A DNA stretch of 64,000 bases from Isoetes taiwanensis (taxonomy: Eukaryota > Streptophyta > Lycopodiopsida > Isoetales > Isoetaceae): positions 124,001-188,000 of the forward strand of contig JAJEKV010000422.1 of assembly GCA_021234155.1 (NCBI GenBank), written 5' to 3'. Shown here piece by piece: positions 11,832 to 20,981 of this stretch. The notes under the pieces were generated by a model. The model made no database searches and had not been told where the DNA came from. It worked only from the letters and a program-made list of their open reading frames with translations. The translations under genes were made by a program, and so were the position numbers. Position 1 is the first letter of the stretch. Each line of letters begins with the position of its first letter.

Positions 11832-14446
11832 CTTCTAACGAACAAAGTCAACCTCTACATCAAAGAGGAGCCACCGTCAAGGAGACTGAAGTATCGAGCG
11901 ACCCGGAAGAACGTACCTTGCTACTTCAAGCAGGCAACGAGTGGATGAGCTTCTAGCAAGCTCAAGGATATAAGGCCATGGGGCCTAGTAGGTTAAATGT
12001 ATGGACGGTAATATCCATATTGGGATTAGAAGGCATTTCCAGATATTCTCGCTGAAAGAATCGCTCCAATATTGAGCTAAGCGTCAAGGATTGGGAAGGA
12101 AATGCATAGGAGTAACTATAATTATACACGATTGTTAACAGACATCCAACATATTGAAACCACTTGGTGAGATTGATCACCTCGCTAAGAAGGAATCATT
12201 ACGAGGATAATTGTTGACCATGTATAAATCTAGTACCTCCAAAAGAATAATCCAACCGAAAGAAAAGAAGTAATCTAACAACCAGCCAACTTGTTACGAT
12301 GGCATCAATTCGATTGGTAGGAATATTCCAAGAGTTTAAATAGCTAAGAAAGGGGGAATCTCTAGAATATAAAAGAATAGTACATGCAAGGTACATCTAA
12401 AATAAGAATTATAGTAATCAAATAGTCTTTTGAGACAAAAGGAATTGTCATGATGACAAAACCTTGTGGTTTAGAATCATTCTAACTAAGTAGATAACCC
12501 GTAACTATATTGAAATAAATGATAACATAATATGTGTATCCATCTTAGATGGTTACATATGTCAGCTAAGGTTAGTAAATTAATGCGCTAAGTAAGAAGC
12601 GTATAACCTCTTAAGGGGAGAGAATAGATATGACGTTGTGTACAACGTCATTGAAGGGGTGCAGGACCATTTTCTTTTCGAAGAAAGTGGGAGGGCTCAA
12701 TCTTATGATTGAACGTACTTGCATCGAATTGACCGACCCGTAGAATAGAGCCGAAGCGAATAGAGCATATAGATACCTTGGTGCTCAGGAGGCCTTCAAC
12801 GTGCGAGACTGACGTAGTAGCTAGCTACACCAATGAAGTGGAGCAAAACTATGGGAGCAATGCGACGACCAAGTCATCTCCAAATTACTCGACGTCATGG
12901 GTGGATGCGTTCTAGCCTTAGGTAAGGTGTGCGCATGTATTATAAGTCTTAATGTGTCTTATTGATAAGTTAAATATAGATCCTAATAACTGCATAGAAT
13001 TTGCTGTACGTATATGTATCATAGGGAAATAAGTTAAATAACAACGATAATGTGAGGCAGCATGTTAATTAATCCTTCGCAAGGATGCAATTCCTTCCAA
13101 GGATAGCTATATGACCTCGGGTCCTTATAAATATAAATAGAAAATAGAATTCAGATATACTTAAGTGCATCTTAGGGATATACTTCCAAGGGTAATGCAG
13201 GACCCAAGGAAGAGAATAAGAAGCACATCTAATTCTTGTGTATGATAATTAAAACCTTGTCTATGTAACAATAGGTCTAAATCAAGGTTATTGTTTAAAT
13301 AATCGCGATCTAAAAGTCGTTAAACATTGCAAAACTTAGAGTAAATATAATTGTACTATCAGAAGTAATGTATCCGATACTATGATAATGTTAATTCATA
13401 AATATTACCTTAGGGTAATTATGTTAATCGCATGCATTAAAGGAGCCAGCAGAAATCATGTAGGTTTCAAGTAATCTACGCATGCAGCCTATGCTAGGTA
13501 TGGGTTGCATGCGTTGTTACCGATGATGAGACCACTACGGTGATCTCTAGGACGTGGTGTAATGTCAATATAGGCATGACCGCGGTTCTGCTTGGATGAG
13601 TGGAACGTAGATTAAAAAGTCTACTTCCGTCCCACAGAAGTAGACGACCTCGAGAGATAAGAGGTCATTCAGGAATGCATTGATAGGAAAGCACCTCTAG
13701 TCAATGCCTATAATGGGGAGGACCCTATCCTTCACGCCCAAATACGGGAAGGACCCTATCCTCCACGTCTCAGGCAACTAAAGGTGTAGGCATGAGCGGC
13801 ATATAGGCATTATAGGGCGCTGTCTCCACGGCCACGATGGAAGAAGCATCCTCTTCCTACGCCGGGAGATTAGTCATGCATTCATGTAGATAGATGGGGT
13901 GGTTCCCTTATAACCAACTTTACATTAATATTCTAGCGTGGTGTGAATCCAGGAGGCCAATGAGAACGAAGAACCGGTGGGGAGTCGCATCACGAGCACT
14001 TGTATAGATAGTTCTATAGTAGTTGTGATTTCTACCATTGAAACTAATCGCTTAAATCTTGTGTAAGCTAGTAAGTATGTAATTATAGATATTGTAAAAT
14101 TAATGCAGGAATTCAAGGTGCAAAGACTTGCAACACAAATTCTGTTATAACGTGTTGCAAGGGATGAAGAGTACCTTGGAAGTGTAAATTTTGTATAAAA
14201 TTGATAAACTTTGATAAACTTAAATGTTGTATTAAGTAAGGTTAGTAATTACCTTGCGTTGATTAAGTTATGAAGTGATAAGTTAATTGGATAATGAAAT
14301 AGTACAGTAATGTCTTAAACATTACCTTAGGGTAATTCTAATAATTGTGCAAGTATAATAATAATAAATTGTATGCATCAAGTTGATTGCAGGTTAAGAA
14401 GATCCCACGGTGGGGAGACCCACGATGCTGCGGACAGCATCATTTC
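11832..14446 (+). mobile_element. Internal segment of outer element F, right of the nested insertion
   Basis: It starts with the second CTTCT target duplication and then continues the internal sequence interrupted at 571. It matches 5070-2295 inverted. It is AT-rich and has no recognisable coding domain; the small minus-strand ORFs 11962-12180, 12199-12396 and 13925-14116 are not supported. It ends at the polypurine tract at 14447-14459. Confidence 0.85.
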
Positions 14447-14459
14447 AAGGTGGGGAGAA
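14447..14459 (+). other. Polypurine tract of element F
   Basis: AAGGTGGGGAGAA immediately precedes TGTGACGTTCC, the start of the plus-strand 3' LTR. Confidence 0.85.
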
Positions 14460-16493
14460 TGTGACGTTCCAGCACAGTATACGGTCCTAAGACGTATACT
14501 GTACTGCCTCGTCACGCGTACACGCCATCCCGATTGACGTGTACGCCGACGTGTAGCCAAGCAGGTAGGACCCTAGGGGGCAACTTGCAAGGTGTGTGCA
14601 TTTATTAATGTGCACATTTACCCATGTGCACATTTATCCAAGTGTACACATTTACCCATGTGGACACTTTATGCCACTTAGTTATTAAAGGCAAGTGGGC
14701 CACACCCAATTATCCCACATGCTTAAAGGGATAATGGGAAACCCTAGCCCTAACCCTTTGTCTATATAGGTAAAGGAAACCCTAACTTGCTATTTTCGTT
14801 CATGCCATTTTAGGGCTCTGTTTTACTTGCTCCAGGAGTCAAACCCGCCTCCCAGACTCTATCTGAGCGATCTAGCTCATTAGTTTCCCTCTCTAGCTTC
14901 ACCTTCTAGCAGTTCAGCAGGGTGGTCGAGTTCAGGACAGGAGGAGCGAGCCAAGGATCAGGTATTGTGTCAATTTAATAGCCTAAAGCGCCTCCCAGTC
15001 ATTGAATCAGTAGGTTTAGCCTATTAAATTGCCCATAGCAGCCATTTAGATCTTCAGCCCGGGGGGTTCATCTAGATTATGGGGTATGAAACATGTGAGT
15101 GCACCAAATGGGTTTTTTTATTGCCTCTCTGGTACCGTATATGTAAGAAAAATATAAGGTTTTTATAGCTTGAATGCCGTACAGATACCAGAGGGGAGTG
15201 TGGTGGCGCCAGTGTTCAATTCGTATTCATATTGTAAGGGTCCGTCATTTTTGGTGAGCTTCGACTGTTGGGGATTCTGTGATAATATATGACTATGATA
15301 ATATATATTATTTATATATAAAATAATAGAGATATCGTATATGTATAGAAGGGGTTGTCAAGTAAAAGTGTTTTGGGCAAGTAATTATATGATATGGGCT
15401 GCATTCTTTTACAAATAATGTAGTCGTATACAAAGGGTTTTTCATATGGAACTGTCGTATACAATGGGTTTTTTGGCAACCTAAGGAACGCACATGGCAT
15501 ATATACCTATAATAGAGGTGAATCCCCCGGGATCTTCAGATACCAAGCTCTAACTAAAGAACCTAACTCTATGATATAGATTAGATCTTGTTCTTTAGTT
15601 CTTCTGTGATGTGTATGATGATGTATTTCTATGAACTCATTGTATTGGGAAGGGGGTAGAGACCCTAAAGCCTGGTAGTTGATGCTCCTAGTTAGCCTCT
15701 TTAGTGCACTGTAAATTCGGCCTGTGTACAAGAACCACACCTGGTTGTGGGTGAAAGGGCCAGACTGGCTTATAAGGAGGTTCATGTTCTGACTCTTGAA
15801 CGATCCCTCTGGTGTGTAAAGTCTACCGGGGATCACTGTGGACTAGGTCTAATGGCTTGCCACTGCGTGTGGGCAAGGCATGGTGGGTTCAAGTCGAATA
15901 AGGGCAGTGGCCCTCTAGTCACCTTGAGTCAGCATGTAGATCTCTGGAGGGAGTGATCCCTACCTGCCCCATCAGAACTGGGGAGATGCAACCCAGGAAT
16001 AGCCCCTCTGGCTCTGCATCCGGCGGGCTACAGTCAGGTCCCAACACTTTTCAACCTACTCTGCAAAGTGTGCACAGGAGGGGCGGATGGAGTGGACTAC
16101 CCTAAGCCATGTTCCTATGCCAGCCAAATCCAATTGCCATGAATTCTATCTTCAATGACCTCTGGAGACCCAAGCCGTCAGTCATCCCCTTGAGTCTGAG
16201 CCTTGGGTAGGATTCCCCATGTGATGTGCTGATCTTCGTCTGTGCAGATATGTGATGAGCCATCCTTCGAGGTGGTATGTGATATTGATGTTGTATACTG
16301 ACATGTATATTACGCTTCCGCAGCTAGGTAGGCCCTGAGGGAGACAGGGTAAATGACCCTTCATTCTTCCCACTGGAACTCTTCAAGGTTGCAGTGATAC
16401 GTGGAGGACCCTATATTAGCATGGAGCTGGTATGGGGGATGAACTCCTGTTTGTATACGGTGAGTGCACAGTATACGAGTAGGGGACGTCACA
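14460..16493 (+). repeat. 3' LTR of element F (2.03 kb, interrupted)
   Basis: It starts TGTGACGTTCC and ends GGGGACGTCACA, matching the inverted LTRs of E. It is longer than them because of a 0.47-kb insertion at 15058-15531. It is also more divergent from each E LTR than those are from each other, consistent with F being the older insertion. LINE coding sequence starts at its right boundary. Confidence 0.9.
15058..15531. mobile_element. Short terminal-inverted-repeat element (MITE-like) inside the F LTR
   Basis: The two E LTRs lack this block, which gives an empty-site comparison. It begins CCCGGGGGGTTCATCTAGAT and its other end, reversed, begins CCCGGGGGATTCACCTCTAT. ATCTTCAG is duplicated at 15050-15057 and 15532-15539 (8 bp, or 9 bp if the flanking G is counted). 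It is about 474 bp, AT-rich and has no credible ORF. An 8-bp duplication suggests hAT and 9 bp would suggest Mutator; the end bases cannot settle it. Confidence 0.82.
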
Positions 16494-17377
16494 GGTTGGA
16501 AGGCACTCTATACAATGCAGAACATAACCACAAGGCAGAGCTGTATGATTTGACCCACCAATTGTACATATTCAAGCTGCTAGTAGAACCTGTGTTTCTG
16601 TATGCGGTCGAGGTCTGGGGCCCAGTGATTTCCCTTGCCACTTGGAATGACTTGGAGCAGGTGCAGAAAGCTTTCTTGGCACGGGCCCTGGGGGTGAAGT
16701 CCACAGACCCATACCAAATACTGTTGCAAGAAACAGGTCTCTTGCCTCTTCAAAGGTTGACAAACACATCATCTACTTCCAGAAGGTGGTGAGCATGACG
16801 ATACTCGTCTCCCTAACCTCGCTTACACTGTGGCAATGGGGCCTCAACGCCTAAAAGCCTGCTGGCGGGAAAAGAGATCTCAGTGGCTGGCCAGATGGAA
16901 CGTGCAGGAGCACAGATGCATCCAATTGCAAACGGAGGCAGATCGCCACACTCTTAGACAGTACCTTGACATATGCTTCCTCAACAAGCTATGGGATGTC
17001 AACACCCTTGAACAGGTCAAGACGGCACATTATCAATGCCACGTAAATCCCATATTGGAGCGGGGCCCGCAATGCTATCTGCGCATTCATCTACCCATGA
17101 AAAAACACAGATCCATTGCCGCTATGCACACCATCTCCGGATTGAGTGGGGAAGATATATTGGGGAGTCGCGTCAGGAGAGGCTTTGCCACTGCTGCCAG
17201 GTTGGAGCTGTGGAAGACGAATGCCACACACTTCAGAGTTGTCTGGCATATGATGACATTAGGATACGCTATGTTGAGCTGGTCTGCCATGGCTGGCCCC
17301 TGCATGAGATGCTGAGCACGAGCTCGGTCCGAAGATTGGGATCATACCTTCAAGAGATCATGGATCGCCGAGATTAG
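16494..17377 (+). pseudogene. LINE reverse transcriptase C-terminal region, broken
   Basis: A frame entering from the LTR boundary reads the post-RT region of plant non-LTR retrotransposons (VFLYAVEVWGP, then VKSTDPYQILLQETGLLPLQ). After a frame loss near 16760-16800 the coding continues at 16830-17100, then shifts again to the 17036-17377 frame. That frame carries a terminal zinc-binding cluster of the form C-x2-C...EDECH...C (LCHCCQVGAVEDECHTLQSC). At least two frameshifts exist, so it is dead. The element starts abruptly at 16494 because element F is inserted in it. The upstream part, if present, lies beyond the left end of F. Confidence 0.75.
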
Positions 17378-17625
17378 CTCGGTCCTCGGGCACTTACCAG
17401 ATATGTGTACATATATATCTCCCCCATCATATATATTTTTATTTTTATTTGTACAGTTTGACAGCAAACTTATTCTTGTCACAGTTTTTCCCCCAAACAA
17501 CCCTTTGGGGGTTTTATCCGGGACAGTAATACGTTTGATGCGCCTCCTGTTTGGTCCCATAGGCCAATTGGTCTCCATGGACAATAAAAACTTTATTCTA
17601 TTTTATTCTATTCTATTTAAGTTTA
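17378..17625 (+). other. 3' untranslated region and tail of the LINE
   Basis: There is no coding signal. The stretch ends with AATAAA-containing sequence and a simple TTCTA/TTTTA-type tail at about 17588-17620, as expected for a LINE 3' end. Confidence 0.55.
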
Positions 17626-17775
17626 AAGCGTTGGCATAGCTCTTATGCTAGAGGTACAACTTACAACTTGCCAACATAGCAGTTTCATTTATGTTGATTA
17701 AGGCGCTTAGATAACCCTTGTGCTAGGGGTACAACTTACAACTTGCTAGCGTAGCACATGTAAATTAAATATATA

Positions 17776-17798
17776 ATGCAATGCAATCCTTTATGCAT

Positions 17799-17812
<14 letters not shown>
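17776..17812. repeat. Left copy of a 37-bp direct repeat
   Basis: The block starting ATGCAATGCAATCCTTTATG is exactly repeated at 19284-19320, and both copies run into pyrimidine microsatellites. The copies flank the hairpin cluster and the trihelix fragment. Confidence 0.85.
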
Positions 17813-17883
<71 letters not shown>

Positions 17884-17934
17884 GAGACCTGATGGTCTCA
17901 TAGATGGAAAAATGAAAAGTCTTTATCTTTATCT

Positions 17935-17969
<35 letters not shown>
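17800..17969. repeat. (TC)n microsatellites
   Basis: There are about 80 bp of TC dinucleotides at 17802-17880 and a second run at about 17939-17969. They are separated by a hairpin (17881-17902) and a TTTATC repeat. The apparent RERERE protein on the minus strand is only translated microsatellite. Confidence 0.95.
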
Positions 17970-17972
<3 letters not shown>

Positions 17973-18062
17973 TTCCCACATGATCGCATTTTTTTATCTC
18001 TCGCCATATACGGCGAGAGATAATTTTTGTACGTATAGCTCCTCTCGAGCTCGAGAGGAGCT
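17881..18062. repeat. Cluster of three hairpins/palindromes
   Basis: 17881-17902 has a 9-bp stem (TATGAGACC/GGTCTCATA). 17995-18022 has an 11-bp stem around ATATAC. 18037-18062 is a perfect 26-bp palindrome built on CTCTCGAGCTCGAGAG. None resembles a bacterial-type terminator setting. They may be subterminal structures of a mobile element containing the trihelix fragment. Confidence 0.8.
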
Positions 18063-18194
18063 CTTCTCTCGGGCCTTAACAGCGGCCATTTTGCTGAGTT
18101 ACCGGAATTCGAAGGCGCCAAAATCCACCGGCCTGCCGGAATTCAATTTGTTGGCGCGAACCATTCTTGGAATCATGAAATGGCTTTCTTTCTT

Positions 18195-18825
18195 TCATTT
18201 TCCCCAAAGCTCTGCACCAGGGAGATCTATGTGATTCGTGCAACCTGTTCTCAATTCTTCCATCTTCTCATACCATTGCCAAGAAGAAGGCTCAGCCCCT
18301 GTCCTGTCTTCGGCATATTTCTCGTCCTTGAATTTAGATTGTAGCTTGTCCCACTTATTCTTCAACTGCCTCAATTCAACTAAACCTGGCACTATTGGAA
18401 AGATTGATGTTACCATTGTTATGTGCCTTGAATTCCATTAGATGGTTCAATAATGCAGTGATGGCTTCATCAGACCATTCCAATGGTGATTTACGCTTTG
18501 CTTTCGGGACCATTGTATCGGAATTTGGATCTACAACTACTCTTGCTTGGGACTTTCCAGAAGAAACAGAATCTTGACTTACTTGCCCTGCCTCAAAGTT
18601 TATCCTTCTAGCACAAAGTACCGGGGAATCCGACCTGCTTCTTGTCCTCTTTGATTCTTTTGGAGCAGGAAGTGCATGAATTACAGGGGCAGACACTGAT
18701 CCGGTCATTTTCTTTGCCTTTCTTGGCTGAAATTCTTTTTCACGCCTGGGAGGAACGAATGCCTTCGAATTATCTGAAGCCCTTGTCATGCTTACAAGTA
18801 TAGGATCTAAGATTCCAGCAAGCAA
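18195..18825 (-). pseudogene. Trihelix (Myb/SANT-like) transcription factor fragment
   Basis: The first frame (18825-18376) has a basic, Ser/Pro-rich N-terminus followed by WSDEAITALLNHLMEFK, the first helix of a trihelix domain. The second frame (18416-18195) supplies QLKNKWDKLQSKFKDEK and SSWQWYEKMEELRTG, the typical third helix and the conserved SSW-W-aromatic-x-MDEL region. The two frames meet at about 18376-18400 inside the domain, so a frameshift or a very small lost intron separates them. Trihelix proteins bind GT elements or act as MYB-like DNA-binding factors in the nucleus. Only the DNA-binding part remains. The fragment lies between hairpins and a Helitron-type 3' terminus, so capture by a mobile element is likely. 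Confidence 0.7.
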
Positions 18826-19141
18826 TGAAGATAATCAGTTTCTAGTTTCTGGCATCCAATCTTCATTACAAAAGGGAAATCGAATTATGCTAAAATGGAA
18901 TGCGAGAATCCAAAATTCTTAGGTAGTAATGCCTACCTCGTCCTCAATCGACCTTGCTCCGGTCGGATCTGCGCCAAGAAGCTTTGTAACACCACTGGAA
19001 CAGGGGAGATTCGCGGGAACAGGGGAATGCCAATTAAGTAAGCGAAAAACATTCCGGCAGGGGTTAAGCTTAACGGGCGGAAACCGATGGGAAATGGCCC
19101 GTCCACCAGTTAAGCTTAAATTTGCCTCTCGGGGCATTAAA

Positions 19142-19235
19142 GGTGAGAGTGGGTTTTCCCCACTCTCACCTCCCTCTCGCATCTCTCATCACCTCTCATC
19201 GTCTCTCCCACAAAAAAGTCAATCATGTGGGAGAG
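19142..19235. repeat. Two hairpins right of the trihelix fragment
   Basis: 19142-19170 has a 12-bp stem (GGTGAGAGTGGG/CCCACTCTCACC). The arms CTCTCCCACA (19203-19212) and TGTGGGAGAG (19226-19235) form the second. Confidence 0.85.
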
Positions 19236-19346
19236 CTCTCTCTCTCCCTCCCTCCCTCCCTCCCTCTCTCCCCCGATGCACCGATGCAATGCAATCCTTT
19301 ATGCATGTCCTCTCTCTCTCCCTCCCTCCCTCCCTCCCTCCCTCCC
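19234..19346. repeat. (CCCT)n/(TC)n microsatellites with right copy of 37-bp repeat
   Basis: There are CCCT-type runs at about 19241-19270 and 19319-19347. Between them at 19284-19320 lies the exact second copy of the 37-bp repeat seen at 17776-17812. Confidence 0.92.
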
Positions 19347-19547
19347 TCCATGTCTCTTGAAATCTTTCAGTACATATGGCGTAAGACGATTTCACATATC
19401 GAGGTTGGGATGGGATGAAATGCATTGTGATTTTGTATATCATCAGGAAGCCTCATTGCACCTGAAATTGGAACAACAATATAAGTGCGTTATTACTTTC
19501 AAAGCTTGATTATTATCTTTAGTTTTTGAAATTATGCCCAAGGAAAA

Positions 19548-19576
19548 GCCCAGCAACGCTGGGCACTTTTTCTAGT
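19548..19576 (+). mobile_element. Helitron-type 3' terminus
   Basis: A 7-bp stem hairpin (GCCCAGC-AAC-GCTGGGC, 19548-19564) is followed after seven bases by CTAG (19572-19575) and then T. This is the structure of plant Helitron 3' ends (hairpin, then CTRR, inserted before T). The matching 5' TC end could not be identified. Upstream it could include the trihelix fragment and hairpin clusters. Confidence 0.7.
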
Positions 19577-19950
19577 AGAAAATATAATTAAAGAAGCCAA
19601 TACTAGAATATTATGTCATTACATTTCCATACTTGACAGATCCATCGCACATCCTAGATCATCACCCTTACATGATTTGAAATATTATCATTAGCACCAT
19701 TCAAAAACCGATAACCGCAGCTGAAATTTCTAATCCACCATATCAGCACCAATGATCCAACTATACTCTGATACCAACTGACGGGCCTGCCGGGTTAACC
19801 CTCCAGGTAAACCAAAATCCCATCTAACCTTGCATGAGTGAATGTCAAATTGGTATGTATGGGTTGAATGATGCAATGCTACTGAAGAAATCTTGGTAAA
19901 GAATCGAATCTTTGTCTTCAAATCCATAGTTGATTTGATACTGGATTGAC
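19577..19950 (-). other. No gene; possible remnant of an LTR retrotransposon leader
   Basis: On the minus strand TGGTATCAGAG occurs at 19776-19766. The plus strand then starts TGACGGGCC at 19780, as an inverted LTR end would. No second LTR is visible, so this is only a primer-binding-site-like remnant. The remainder is unremarkable AT-rich sequence. Confidence 0.35.
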
Positions 19951-20950
19951 GTGTCACATCCGATTGGGAATAGAACTATCAAGCACCTTCTTCCTGATTC
20001 AGCTTTCTTTCAAGTTATCCCATGCTCAAATACCTCGAATATAGTCAGAAGGATGCGTGAGACATGGAATCGGGCTGCCCTCTGTTTTAGACCACCAATT
20101 TTGGATGCTAAATGTAAGCAAGTTCATTTCTTTTGGCACCATGGCTTGGTTCCAGAGAATATTGTTTGCCTACCCCTTCAACATCCTCATAAATATATAC
20201 AATGGCATCAGGCAGGCATAAATACTTTTGGGGAATTAAGAAATGAATATGAGAACAGATGGTTAACTTGACAGGAGATTGAGCATAAGACAAAGGGTTC
20301 AGCTTTAGACAGGAGAATCTTCTAGAAGGTAATGGGTTTAACGTCCTCTCAGCAGGAGTTAGCATCCCTTTCAAACCCCTAGACTCAAAATAATAAAGAT
20401 TGTTATGTAGTCAAGGATATGTATGATGCTCTCATTGACCATAGGCCTTCCCGTGCTTGTGATTTGTGGCACTGTGATGAAGACACATTGGCCAAACTTT
20501 GTGCCAAAGGCTGGAAAAACTATGGTGCCCCCAAGATTACTTTGTTCAGGTAGCTAGTTCTTCACCAGAGTCTCCAAACAAACGTCAAAAGAGCTAAATA
20601 TGATGCTGGGAGTTCCAATCAATGCCCCCCGGGCTGTGGTATGATTGAAAACTAAAATCATGTTTTCTTGTGCCCAATGATTGAAGAAATTTGGACATGA
20701 ACTTCCCAACTAAAATTGGGGCCCCCAAATGATATCTTTTAATTCCTAAGTGAAGGTTCAAGGCTTGTCAATACCTGCAGAACTCTCACCTGCTGGATTA
20801 TTTAGAACAGGAATCTAGTTGCTCTGAAAAAGAAAAGGCCTAACCTACTTTGGATCAAATCTAATCTATTAGCCCTTATACAAGATATTGCCACAGCCCA
20901 TAAGGTTCTGAAAGGAACCAAGTATGATAAGGATTGGAATCGGTTTGGGA
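19951..20950 (+). pseudogene. L1-type LINE reverse transcriptase C-terminus, decayed
   Basis: The frame at 19951-20271 ends with WHHGLVPENIVCLPLQHPHK, like the RT-to-zinc-finger linker of plant L1 ORF2. It continues past stops through about 20400-20700, where it reads as the zf-RVT zinc finger (QCPPGCGMIEN, a stop, NHVFLCPMIEEIW). Several in-frame stops show it is dead. It is older than the truncated LINE at 22252-23407 and unrelated to it in strand. Confidence 0.65.
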
Positions 20951-20981
20951 AAATATAACTTCTCTGTATTGATTCTAACTG

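Noticed and set aside
10130-16493. A foldback element with inverted LTRs as terminal repeats
   Set aside because: The PBS, PPT and CTTCT target duplication show that the two LTRs belong to different elements (E and F) in nested, opposite insertions.
17765-18121. 118-codon minus frame rich in Arg-Glu
   Set aside because: It is translated (GA)n microsatellite.
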